From assembly GCA_963971305.1 (NCBI GenBank), contig OZ020304.1, positions 18,768,103-18,832,102 of the forward strand: 64,000 nucleotides of DNA. The letters run 5' to 3'. The notes beneath the pieces are model-generated. The model saw only the letters and a program-made list of their open reading frames with translations, ran no database searches and was not told the DNA's origin. Both the position numbers and the translations under genes were made by a program. How positions within the stretch are numbered: the stretch's first letter is position 1; every line of letters starts with the position of its first letter. Of the stretch, positions 12,501 through 20,978 are shown piece by piece. This DNA comes from Arcuatula senhousia. Lineage: Eukaryota; Mollusca; Bivalvia; Mytilida; Mytilidae.

Positions 12501-14894
12501 TCTTATATGTCTTCATGTACATAAGAGATCACTTTGTGAACCACTAAGTAGTGCACCACATAGGCTAAATTTTCCGCCCTCACACACCTCTTCATTTTTT
12601 GTGGTCTTCTAACTTAACTGCTCCTTTGTTTCCCGCCATATCCCAACATTTCTCATTATCATCTCATGTTCATTAGTATCTCTCTTATAAATTTATTATC
12701 AATTTTAACAATGATGACAATTTATGCATGATAATTTTGAAATAATTTAATAAATAAAGATAATTTTTTAAAAACAAATATTGCAAATTTTTAATGCCTA
12801 ATAACAACTTTTTTTCTAAATGTACCTCAATAATGACATTCATACAGTCCATTTTTGATAAGTAGAGATCATATTTCTATATAGTATCCATTGAATACAA
12901 CTATATTTACCACTCTAATGCTAAAGAATTGAAGAATCCTCCTGTTTTTTCCCAGTTCCTCATGGTTGACAAAGATCCAAAGATAAAACTGAAAAATACA
13001 AATAATTATAGTATAACAAACAAATGTTTCCGAATATGAGGAAATATTCAACAAGTGACCGAACAACCCAATAATTCACAAGTGCGTTAGCGCACAAGTG
13101 AATTGTTAAGGTTGTTCAGTCACAAGTTGAATATTTCCCATATTCGGAATATTGAGTGAGTTATACTATTTATCACATAGATAAATCTTCAATTATAACT
13201 TTATTGACAGTTGAATTACGCAAATTTTACGGTTGGACTATTTCCATGCAAGCCCAATGGTTTTCGTCATCATAGACAACGTCATACATTTTTAGGTAAC
13301 GCTGAAGAACAGTAAATTAAAATTTCCTGTGTATTTAGTTATTTCATTGAGTGTGATAAACGATTTCTGTTCACTGGGAAATATCTATATTTCACTGCTA
13401 TCTATGTATTAAAAATAGTATTTCTTATCATCAATGCTCTTATTACCAGAAGTAATTTTTAGTTACAGTAAAAAAGTTAACGAATTAGCTACCATGTCTA
13501 TCACTCAGTATTGTAAATGAGTAGTGTATGTTTCAAGAGTCTTGGCATAAATCAGGATTTTATTTCTATTTGGATTTGCTTTTTAATCTTGTCCTTAACA
13601 AACAATAGGAATACATAAGAGAGCAACCATTTGATTATTTTGGGGAGGCTATGAATAATTTTTTCATCCTGTCTTTTTATTTTCAGAAAAATCAAAACCA
13701 GGATTATTTTTCTTGTAGGCTAGCAATTTTTTCAATATCAAATTCATCATATTAGATTTTTGAGCCAGAAACTACAACCCCATTTTTTTCCATGTACAGT
13801 AGTCCCCCCTTTATAAGGCCACCCTTGTTGCCAAAGAAAAGTGGCCTTATAATAGAGGTGGCCTTTCGTGGGAGGGATTGCAATTTATTAGCCAATATCT
13901 AGAACTGACTTTCATTTCAAATGATGTCTTCATAGTTATTGCATATATGTACATTATTTTCCCCACATATTACTACCAATTTTGCCATCTTCCAGGTGAA
14001 CAGATATAAGTTTTTTCTACCATTAAAAATTTTAATACAAGATTTATTATATTCATTTTAACAATTAGTATATTTTATTATAATATATAATTAGTTGTTC
14101 AGAGCTTGGGTTCATTATTTTTTTTTCTTAATATTTTACTCAGGTTAATTACATGTAATTATTGACCTTTTTTAACCATAATTATATAAAGCCTGTAGAC
14201 ATATTGTCTGTTCACTAATTGAAATAAAAACACTTCATTCATATATCTTGGAAGCCATGTACATGTAGATATTTAATTTTTATCATAATTTATATTACAT
14301 GTTATTGTTATAAATATTGCCAAAATAAGATGGAAACACAATCATGCTTAAATATAGCATTTATTGTAATATTAGGTCCAACAAATAGATAAAGATACTA
14401 CAACAACTTTATATTCAATACAATTCTTGATTTACATATTAAAGAATAGCATAATTTTCTAAAATTTTTGGCCTTAAATAGAGGTATTTTGACCATTTTG
14501 ACAGTAAAAGGCTGGCCTCTGGCCGCAGCAGGGAGGTGGCCTTATATGAGGGGTACTTTTGCATTAAAAATGGTTGTAGCCAAAGAATTGTGGCCACATA
14601 AGGGGAGTGGCCTTATATGGGAGGTGGCCTTTAATGGGGGGACTACTGTACTATCCTGCCTTTTTATTTCCTGGTTCTTGAAATCCTGCCTTTTATTTCA
14701 AATTTCACCATTTTATCTATAAATGTTTTAAAAGGGTCAACATCAGTCAACAGTGATACTTACTTATCTAATGGGGGACCCGGAAGATGTTTGTACTTTC
14801 TCCTTTCATTGATTAGATATATGATAAACAGCAGGACCAAGCTGATAATAGCTAAAATGGTTCCTCCCACAATATAGACCAACAAATGTGCCAT
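413..14894 (-). CDS. CYP46A1-like: CYP46A1-like cytochrome P450 (cholesterol 24-hydroxylase family), 5' eight coding exons, 3' part outside window
   Basis: Heme-thiolate monooxygenase expected in the endoplasmic reticulum membrane; vertebrate CYP46A1 24-hydroxylates cholesterol, but the substrate here is unknown. Coding exons on the minus strand are 14894-14764, 12988-12911, 12369-12288, 10832-10759, 10402-10316, 3207-3069, 1825-1706 and 569-413. All have GT/AG borders and their phases join without a break to give about 289 residues. Visible features in order: a membrane anchor (about residues 4-28), a basic stop-transfer, the LPGPPL hinge (37-42), FIFGSL, a KKHGHVF strand, the C-helix WxxxR (WVWRR), HITLDIIGK-IAFG, and an F/G-to-H helix part ending PDDILNHLVKMK. 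Each block aligns in order with human CYP46A1 as I know it. The family is about 500 residues, so roughly 210 residues with the oxygen-binding I-helix, ExxR and heme cysteine lie left of base 1. An acceptor directly before the ATG (exon start 14904) implies an upstream non-coding exon. Another CYP46-clade paralogue remains possible. Confidence 0.9.
699..988. mobile_element. 290-bp hAT-like non-autonomous element
   Basis: Ends CAGGGTTCCCAC and GAGAACCCTG form a terminal inverted repeat of the CAGGG type common in hAT elements. The six bases GAGATT lie on both sides (693-698 and 989-994). hAT normally makes 8 bp, so the superfamily is tentative. The interior is low-complexity (repeated TTCAAGGGTTTTTCAAGG) and its open frames are not genes. 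Inside a P450 intron. Confidence 0.65.
1706..1825 (-). CDS. CYP46A1-like: CYP46A1-like exon: IAFGMEMNN... DPFMK
   Basis: 120 bases, exactly 40 codons, phase 0 at both ends. Opens with IAFG, which joins IGK of the previous exon to make the common P450 IGKxAFG string. Donor GTAAG. Confidence 0.92.
1930..2062 (-). repeat. Dispersed repeat Q, copy 2
   Basis: Inverted relative to copy 1: TATACCAAATATCAAGTG and GACCTGTTATCAAATCC are reverse complements of blocks at 1-170. Inside a P450 intron. Confidence 0.65.
2430..2800 (+). repeat. Dispersed repeat P, copy 1 (TCAAAAGTCCGAAAG... family)
   Basis: Shares GTCAAAAGTCC, the AACAAGAGTGAACTC region, GTTCCTGCCTGCTATAGCAC and AATTCAGTGTGTCAAATC with copies at 22685, 38335 and 60365 and with inverted fragments at 24420 and 37815. 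About 330-370 bp, non-coding, probably SINE-like; no tail or target duplication was identified. Confidence 0.65.
3069..3207 (-). CDS. CYP46A1-like: CYP46A1-like exon: helix D/E, NHITLDIIGK
   Basis: 139 bases, one completing base plus 46 codons, ending NHITLDIIGK in phase 0. This is the typical helix E segment (CYP46A1 has TYTAMDILAK). Acceptor TTAATTGCAG, donor GTTAG. Confidence 0.92.
3847..4060. mobile_element. 214-bp MITE-like element with TTACTGTGG termini
   Basis: Ends are TTACTGTGG (3847-3855) and CCACAGTAA (4052-4060). The interior is partly fold-back: CGTGGGGTATCAATTTTGG against AAATTGATACCCACG. A diverged relative lies at 28268-28433. No coding potential. Confidence 0.65.
4061..4619. 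other. P450 intron sequence, nothing recognised
   Basis: AT-rich intron between the MITE and the LTR element. A 66-codon open frame at 4427-4627 has no recognisable motif and runs into the LTR; I see no gene. Confidence 0.6.
4620..5482 (+). repeat. 5' LTR (863 bp)
   Basis: TG...CA ends, flanked on the left by AATC. Contains several TATA-like stretches (for example TATATAAGG near 4943) and AATAAA-type signals, as expected of an LTR, though none is proven. Confidence 0.92.
5487..5502 (+). promoter_or_regulatory. Putative tRNA primer binding site
   Basis: TGGTGGAGGTACCGGG begins with TGG four bases after the 5' LTR, where minus-strand synthesis is primed. It is complementary to a tRNA 3' end reading CCCGGTACCTCCACCA; I cannot name that tRNA with confidence. 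Confidence 0.7.
6629..6833 (+). other. Two overlapping short open frames inside the LTR element
   Basis: 6629-6742 codes for 37 residues rich in Asp, Glu and Thr. 6663-6833 codes for 56 residues in another frame and ends TDDS. Neither matches a gag or pol motif I know. Both are short enough to be chance. Confidence 0.25.
7414..8276 (+). repeat. 3' LTR (863 bp)
   Basis: Same length and, by eye, same sequence as the 5' LTR. Preceded by the purine-rich tract 7399-7413 and followed by AATC. Confidence 0.92.
8281..9199. other. P450 intron sequence, nothing recognised
   Basis: AT-rich, with loosely repeated GCGAGCAAGCGAC / GCGAGCGAGTGA motifs near 8385-8540. No exon or element ends seen. Confidence 0.5.
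9208..9941. mobile_element. Fold-back hAT-like element with 8-bp target duplication
   Basis: GTATTGGC is repeated exactly on both sides (9200-9207 and 9942-9949). The ends are long inverted repeats of about 130 bp. Each is built of several copies of TTCAATTGAGCGAA or TTCATTTGAGCGAA followed by ACAGGTAAAT units. The 734-bp element has no transposase. The 8-bp duplication fits hAT; the internally repeated arms are typical of fold-back elements. Confidence 0.8.
10316..10402 (-). CDS. CYP46A1-like: CYP46A1-like exon: C-helix WxxxR
   Basis: 87 bases, reading FMGKSLVVETDQKVWVW then RRALMNPCFQR. WVWRR is the conserved C-helix WxxxR motif whose Trp and Arg contact a heme propionate in P450s. Acceptor GGAACAG, donor GTAAGG. 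Precedes the largest intron (about 7.1 kb), which holds the LTR element and a hAT-like element. Confidence 0.9.
10759..10832 (-). CDS. CYP46A1-like: CYP46A1-like exon: EILITGNHPKP... ENLFGVR
   Basis: 74 bases, 24 codons plus two bases. Matches the FLMSTKYNK...LQTVFGER part of CYP46A1 (helices B to B'). Donor GTATAA; the acceptor AAG follows a moderate pyrimidine tract. Confidence 0.83.
11025..11440 (+). repeat. SINE-like family S, copy 1 (diverged subfamily)
   Basis: Shares AGGCCTGCAGCAG, CCTAGGTGGCTGAATAGGG and TTTCATGTTCATTTTG-type blocks with the fuller copy at 16695-17215. In a P450 intron, opposite in strand to the gene. Confidence 0.6.
12288..12369 (-). CDS. CYP46A1-like: CYP46A1-like exon: AKKHGHVFKMNF... 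DPKAVR
   Basis: 82 bases coding for the end of Trp and 27 residues. AKKHGHVF corresponds to the AKKYGPVV beta-1 region of CYP46A1, and CDPKAVR to the SPESVKK helix B start. Donor GTAAG; phase 0 into the next exon. Confidence 0.85.
12540..12690 (+). repeat. SINE-like family S, copy 2 (partial)
   Basis: AGTAGTGCACCACATAGG then CTAAATTTTC repeats 11243-11280 almost exactly, and CTCATGTTCATT follows as in copy 1. The 5' half is missing. Confidence 0.6.
12911..12988 (-). CDS. CYP46A1-like: CYP46A1-like exon: FIFGSLSTM... LALEW
   Basis: 78 bases; acceptor TTTTTCAG, donor GTAAAT. The first base completes Asn after LPGPPLD and the last two open the Trp codon of the next exon. The reading FIFGSL...GGFFNSLALEW fits the segment after the proline hinge in CYP46A1 (FLLGHL...DW). 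The other frames of the same bases look unlike any P450. Confidence 0.85.
13029..13148. repeat. 120-bp imperfect palindrome
   Basis: Arms of 58 bp around the loop TTAG (13087-13090), starting TCCGAATATG and ending CATATTCGGA. The inner stem GTGCG/CGCAC is perfect; a few mismatches occur further out. In a P450 intron; no coding. Confidence 0.85.
13797..14648. mobile_element. pogo/Tigger-like non-autonomous DNA element, 852 bp
   Basis: Ends CAGTAGTCCCCCC and GGGGGGACTACTG are inverted repeats flanked by TA on both sides (13795-13796 and 14649-14650). CAGTxxTCCC ends with TA duplication fit the pogo branch of Tc1/mariner. The repeats extend inward as GGCCTTATA units (GTGGCCTTATA occurs several times near 13840 and 14530-14620). 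The 84-codon frame at 14468-14722 crosses the boundary and is not a gene. In the first coding intron of the P450. Confidence 0.8.
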
Positions 14895-14904
14895 ATTGTC
14901 AAAT
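14764..14904 (-). CDS. CYP46A1-like: CYP46A1-like exon with start codon, membrane anchor and LPGPP hinge
   Basis: ATG is at 14894-14892; ten untranslated bases follow an acceptor (TTTTTTTGCAG) at 14905. Codes for 43 codons plus two bases: a hydrophobic anchor of about 25 residues, then NERRKYKH and LPGPPLD. Donor is GTAAGT. The first Met followed by a membrane segment is the normal P450 start, so I take it as the initiator. Confidence 0.88.
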
Positions 14905-16690
14905 CTGCAAAAAAATAAAACACATGAAAACTTCAATGTGAAAAAATGTTGCTTTTTACTTCAACATGTAGATGTATTGGTCATACATTAACAAGATTTG
15001 ATTAGTCTGTGTTTTTTGCAGGACAGTGCATCAAAACACAACAGTCAGCTTTTTTAGATGATTTACATTGTATATCCTACAAAAATTATACTATATTAGG
15101 CCACAGTTAGAAATAGTTCAGCTTGCCCAAACCCTACCCATGTCGCCAAGGAATACAAGGTAGGTAGGAAAATTCTTTGTCTTTTCTTTAGGAGATCAGA
15201 AGCTGATTTTTTCAGTATAATAACTCAAAGCATGATTTTTATTTTGGCCTTATTGTAAACATTTTTTTTTCACAGAATTCATGTTCATCCTTTTTTGCGA
15301 AGTTAAATACGCACAAGACGAAATATTATGAATGTAATAACATGGATAGAACTAAATAGTTTTAAATCAATGACAATCTATTATATTTTTGACAAATTTC
15401 AAATAATTTGATTTGCTTTTACAGTCATGTGATAAAACAAGTTAAACCCAAATGTTTAAACATAGCAGGAAAACAATGTTTTCCTGCTTTGTTTACATAT
15501 ATCAAAGGAAACAATATTATTGTACCACTTTTGAAAATCAATAATGTGGTGTCACAAGGTTACAATAAACCAAAAATATAATAATAAAATTGTGTCCCTT
15601 TCTAGATAGAAATATTTACATTCCAAATTGTAATCCCTCCAGAAAACAACAAATCCCCTTGGGAAAACAAGACTTTTCTACAACACAAGCTAATGAAAAG
15701 CTAAACTAATCTCAGACTATGGTGGCCATGTTATCTTACAAATCAAAAATCAAAATCACAAAATCAGATTTTGGTATAATTTTGATCCTGAACTTCATAG
15801 TAAGGTTAAGGAACGACAGGGATTAAATAAAACTGATGTTTTGAACATCATGGGAACGACGACAACTCATTCCTTAACTTAAACTGAACAATACATAACT
15901 ATTTTATGCTAGATTGATGCTTGTCTAAGTAAATTGCAAAATTGCAATAGGAGGGAGGGCTAAAAAGGATTTTTTCCTTCCCAACGAGCCCCACAACCAT
16001 CACTGATCATTACAGGTATCACTATAGTAAAAGTGACAAAATATCGTCAAAACTTATATCTATGGAACTTTAAAATAAAAATAAACGCCAGCCAGCGCAT
16101 TTAAAAGTTTCCATGACTATCTTAGATATCTAAGATTAAATTCTCGTGAAGGCTTAACATAAAATTTCAACTTGCTCCTTTGTAGCTCCGCCTAATCAAA
16201 AAGATGTCGATGCAGCTAAAACTCGTCTTACCAAACAATCCTGTTTTCCTAATTCAATTCATACTGTAGAGTGTTGCAAATTGGGTTAGTGTTACATTTT
16301 AATATCTATTAGAAAACCTGGATCATTTTAAATTACCTTATAAGCTATTTTAGTTTGTTCTTAGTTTATGCTCCGGAAAAAGTAAACCTCGACTAAATTT
16401 CACCAATGACGGAAATTTATTAACTTTCAAAACGTCCCTAACCTGTCGTCCTAATGACGTTCAGGAATAATAAAATAAAAAAAAGGAGATAAAATATTTT
16501 TGATAAAAATTCTCTAATTACAAGGTATAAAGATTTTACAATTTAAGACATAGACTAGGATGTGTCAACTTCAAATGTATTAAGGATTTTAATTGTAGGG
16601 CCGTTCCTATCAAAACTTGGGGGCGTTCTACTTGACGGCAAGTAAAAAGAGAGAGAACTTTTAAAAGACAACTAAAGAAAATATTTAGTA
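14905..16690. other. P450 upstream region, no exon identified
   Basis: Should hold the non-coding first exon and promoter of the P450, or these may lie farther right. I could not place them. No repeat ends were recognised. Confidence 0.45.
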
Positions 16691-16694
16691 ATTG

Positions 16695-17215
16695 TTAGTT
16701 AGTTATTGCTTTACTCCCAAGCAGCACGATTTCGGCTATATCCGGGAGATGAACATGAAAATGGTGATACAATGAACATGAAATGATGATGAAGTGGTGG
16801 AAATGGGGACACAAGGCCAATCGGGTAGGATTGTTTTGACTGCCACTGGAAAACGGAGTGATGGGTAGGGACGGGAAATTTTGCCTCCTGCATGGGGATC
16901 CTACGGGTCCTAATCTTACCGAGACCTGCAGCAGGGTTCTTTAACGTGCGAGGAACGTGACATTTTTCCCAACACGGTGCACCACTATGGTTTGCGGTCA
17001 GGTTTTCCGCATTATCGCCTGACGACCCCGCATCTCTCGATGTCAGGGCTGCCCCATTCAACCACCTGGGGCACACATCCCAGTCGCTTTGTGGGCAAAG
17101 CGGCCTGACCCCGATGTCAGGTTTCTGAGCGCTCTTTAGTGGACTTTTACCGACAAGCTTAGCGCTGCTGCAGGCCTATTCGCCTCCCGGGCCCCGCACG
17201 GGACCAATAAATTGT
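16695..17215 (-). repeat. SINE-like family S, copy 3 (fullest copy)
   Basis: On the minus strand it begins with a GC-rich palindromic stretch (GGGCCCGGGAGGCGAAT). It continues through GGTCGTCAGGC...GACCGCAAACCATAGTGGTG and ends GCTGCTTGGGAGTAAAGCAA then (CTAA)n. A short simple 3' tail suggests LINE-driven copying. The 121-codon open frame within it (16711-17076) is repeat-derived: the same peptide end appears from the copies at 43652 and 53335. Confidence 0.75.
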
Positions 17216-17343
17216 AGATTATCAGACGTGTTCATAAAATTAATAAAAAATAGATACAAAAAACAAATAATAGCCAAATTTACAGTCTTAGAATTCTAAT
17301 TGGTCTAAGAAGATCAAGTTAAGAATTACTCATGATTCACCAG

Positions 17344-17366
17344 GGGCGGATCCAGGATTGACTTGC
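17344..17366. mobile_element. Solo left end of CAGGGGCGGATCCAGG-type element
   Basis: CAGGGGCGGATCCAGGATT resembles the left end of the intact element 92 bp to its right. No matching right end was found, so this is a truncated relative. Confidence 0.5.
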
Positions 17367-17457
17367 ACAAATGAAAATTTTTGAAAGGTCCTGTTTTTTC
17401 ACGCCTCCGTATGCTGCATAAAGGGGCATGTAGCTGCAATAATGTATCTCCTTAGAC

Positions 17458-17628
17458 CAGGCGCGGATCCAGGATGTTCGATTAGAGTGGGGGCATGTAT
17501 TAGAAGTTGCCGAGCGGAGCGAGGCGCGAAAATTTTTGGCCTTTTTTTATTGATTTTATGGGAAAAAATCATATTTTTCACATTTAAGGGGGTGCGGGCT
17601 TGGTGTGCCCCGTCTGAATCCGCGCCTG
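17458..17628. mobile_element. 171-bp TIR element (CAGGCGCGGATCCAGG)
   Basis: Starts CAGGCGCGGATCCAGG and ends GAATCCGCGCCTG (inverted). TAGAC lies on both sides (17453-17457 and 17629-17633). The end type resembles hAT-like MITEs, but the duplication seen is 5 bp. Open frames across it in both directions are not genes. Confidence 0.75.
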
Positions 17629-18577
17629 TAGACATCTCTATGGTTAAGCAGAGCTACAAAGGAATTCCATGAAAATTTTCGTAAGTTTTGACGATAATAT
17701 TGTCACTCGTCTCTTACTGTTTTTATCCTAACATTTGCTATAAAATTCAGGATCAAGCTACAATTTGTGGTTAAAAACTTAATACTCTTGGGTAATATCA
17801 CGTATTCACCATTAAAGTGTTTAATAATGATATTTCGACAGCAAACTTAGCGGCTGCTCCATTACATTCAAGTTGGTCCAATTAAAATCCTCCCGAGTAA
17901 GCGAGCATTTAGTTTTTTTATAAGAACTTAGGGGCATGCAACACGATGATGATGAAATAGGAAATAATAATGTTTTCTAACCATGTAAGCGCATGGATCG
18001 AGGCACCAGTGCTTAGGTCAACTTTTTGTTTCATAAACAAGATTTGTCAATCAAAGACGTCATTCATTAAATAATTGCATGAAGGTTCAATTTAACTATA
18101 AAATTCCAGTTTATATTGTTTCAATTCCCATAAAAATAAAACATAAATAATATCAAAATTGTTTTTAAGCAAATACCCACACCGATTTCACTGTTATTTA
18201 AACACTAATTATTAAAGAAAAAATACAAACAAAGAATTATTAATTTTAATGCATTGTTGCAAACCGATGAATTATTTTCTCTATTTCATCATTATTTTTT
18301 TCTATAAAGAACACAATTGTATACATTGTTGTGTCGCGTACACTTATTCCACATCTCATTATTTTCTATGTAGCTCTTGCCCTGGCATATACATGTAAAC
18401 AGTTTAAATATGCATATATCAACAGGTATCAGCTACAAAAACAGAAATTTCATGTACCTGTAAAAATTGAAACTTAAGCCATTGCCTTTTTTCAGGCGCG
18501 TGACCAGGCAACTCTATGAAGCCAAGTCAAGTCAATGAAGCCAATCCCCGGGAGCCAATCCAGGCCAGGCCAAGCCT

Positions 18578-18910
18578 ATTCCCTATTTTCGTAAATAGTG
18601 AGTTATCTCCCATTTGCAAGAGTTGTCCTCAATTACAGCAGGTATATTACATTGGAATGAAAGGAGAAAATAAAGTTTTTATTTGTTCTAAATTATTCAA
18701 AGGGCCTAGCGGTCCCTGTTCGCCAAGGAAAACATGTTAAATACCTTTTTGAAAAATCATTATATTTAACTTTTAGAAATTTTTTGACAAAATAAAAAAT
18801 AAATGCAGAAAAGCTTATATTTCTCCACAGTAACTAGTATAAAATACCTTCTGGAAAGAGAAGATAACTCTGCAAATGGGAGATAACCCACTATATACGA
18901 AAAGGGAATG
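18578..18910. repeat. Fold-back repeat, about 333 bp
   Basis: ATTCCCTATTTTCG...GAGTTATCTCCCATTTGCA on the left is the inverse of TGCAAATGGGAGATAA...CGAAAAGGGAAT on the right, giving arms of about 50 bp. No coding. Target duplication not found. Confidence 0.65.
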
Positions 18911-19362
18911 AGACCAAGAGCGTTAGACTGGACCAGGTTTTAGAGTATGTCATTTTTAGACTCGACCGCTCAGATCCACAAAGACCAACGGGGTATCAGC
19001 TTTGCTTTCTCTTTCAATAACATGGACATTTAAAACAAAATGATATTCATTTTCTAACGTCTGAAATACCCAAATTGACAGTGGTTAATAAAGTGTATTT
19101 CTAGTTTAAACACACACAGTTACATTTATGAGAAATGAATGCTGTGAAAACTTGTCAACTATAATTCTAATATTTGCGAAATTCAATACATAAATTTTCT
19201 AATAAGTACCCCATTTAATAATCTATACCTAATGCTATACCAATGGACAGGTACATCTTGTTCATGAATGATTTGTAGATCTTAGGGGGTGAATAACCGG
19301 TACTATCCTTCCTTTTTTGAAACAGTTTTTGTTCTAATGCATTTTTTTGTTTTAAGCTTTAA

Positions 19363-19458
19363 TTAAGGTCTTTCCCTTCCACAGAAGGAAAGACCTTACT
19401 GTATTTCTTATTAAGGTCTTTCCCTTCCACAGAAGGAAAGACCTTACTGTATTTCTTA
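19363..19458. repeat. 48-bp tandem duplication of a hairpin
   Basis: Two direct copies (19363-19410 and 19411-19458) of AAGGTCTTTCCCTTC-CACA-GAAGGAAAGACCTT plus ACTGTATTTCTTA. Each is itself a stem-loop. It forms the left end of the following repeat, whose right end carries the matching AGGGAAAGACCT. Confidence 0.9.
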
Positions 19459-20978
19459 TGATTATTATTATTATTTTTTTTTTTTTTCTGCCGCAGATGT
19501 CAAAAAAGTGTCGCGACCTATCATTACGAAACTTAGTACTATTAATCGACACTACCAGGGCTCGACTCGAGTCGGCCTGCGAAACCGATCTATTTTTAGT
19601 AACGGAGTTATCTGCCCGGAACCAAAAAACCTTGTCTGCAGATAAAGTCAGAAACCGTAACCGTTATCAAAAATCTGAAGCAGGGAAAATGTTGCTAGAC
19701 TCCTGGTCATTATTCGTCACGCAAAAAAAAATGTTTCGATCAACTTCCTGGTTACGCGTTTTTGACCCGAAAAGTGTCACAACTCGTCAATTTTTTTTTC
19801 TTCAAAACGGTTTGTCCTAGAGACTTGGGACCTTCACCAATCATCCTAGGTGACATATGTTACATCTAAAAATGTCAAGGTCAAAGGTCAAATCTCAAGG
19901 TCAGAGGTCATGGTACACCTTGTCTGCAGTATAGCTCAAAAACCATACAAAATTGAAGCAGACATGTAATGAGGAAAATACTCGTCTCATTTAGACCTTT
20001 ATTTGATATAAAGGGTTGAACACTGTACGACAAACGGTTTTCGAGTTATGGCCCTTGACGCGTTTCGGCTTATTCGTTTTTGGCTTATAACTTTTAAACC
20101 ATCAAAGATAATATAGTAAACATATGGGTTTTTTGTGACCGTCATTAAGAGTCCTTCAATTTAAGACCAAAGTCGAATGGTTATAGGCAGCCATTTTCAA
20201 AATGGCCGACATTGTAAACAGTTTTTAAGAAATAACACCTAAACCGTACAAAATTGAAGCGGACAATACATGGGAAAAATGTTCGCCATATCGAGATCTA
20301 CAAAAAGTGTTTCAGGTGCGAAAGCGTAAAACTTGTTGTTTTTGAGTTATCACCCTTGATTCGTATTTTTAAAATGATTTTTGTTTATAACTTTTTAACC
20401 ATAAAAGATGGTGAATGAAACATAGGGTTTATTTGAAAGAGAATTAAATTGCCTACAATTTGAACCCAAACAGTACATGATTCGGTTGAACGGTTTCAAA
20501 ATGGCGGCCAAAACAAGTTTCGCGAAACACGTTTTTTGCCCATAACTTGAAAACCATAACAAATAGTATAGTAAACATGTATACTTAAATGAATCAGAAT
20601 GCAAAGAGCTAAAATTTGAGTCAGAGGTCAAAGGTCATGGGTCAAGGTCATTCCCTAGCAACAAGGTAACCTTAATGAAAAGTCCATAGAAACCATACAT
20701 ATTCTTAAACAAGACTACTTTCTGAGTTAAGATGTAAGTTTTTGCAACCGAAAGTGACATTTAGTCCATAGCAACCAACTTAAAAGTCCTTAGCAACCAT
20801 ACTTTTTCTGACTGTAGGCCCCCTAATCTTCATTCTGGAGCCTATATCACAATAATTGGCAACATCTTGTCATAAACAAAGTGACTCAAATGTCTTTAGT
20901 ACTTGTATAAAATACCATAACAAAAACATAAGACAGGGAAAGACCTCACATTTGTTCTCTGAACAAATGACTTTTTAA
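19459..20978 (+). repeat. 1.5-kb repeat unit, copy 1 (AGGTCTTTCCCT element)
   Basis: Nearly identical to 20979-22488, with few substitutions and a shorter T-run. Its right end has AGGGAAAGACCT, inverse of the left AGGTCTTTCCCT, then a perfect stem CATTTGTTC/GAACAAATG (20949-20969). It is rich in AGGTCA and CCATA...AAA phrases. Open frames of 120 and 78 codons in it are repeat shadows. Confidence 0.9.

Noticed and set aside
12869..13066. 65-codon minus-strand open frame reading FYLWIFVNHEE...
   Set aside because: The correct reading of the same bases is one frame over (FIFGSL...LALEW), which fits splice phases and P450 alignment.
16711..17076. 121-codon open frame on the minus strand with a regular-looking peptide
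   Set aside because: It lies fully inside SINE-like copy S; its C-terminal peptide recurs from the other copies at 43652 and 53335, so it is repeat-derived.
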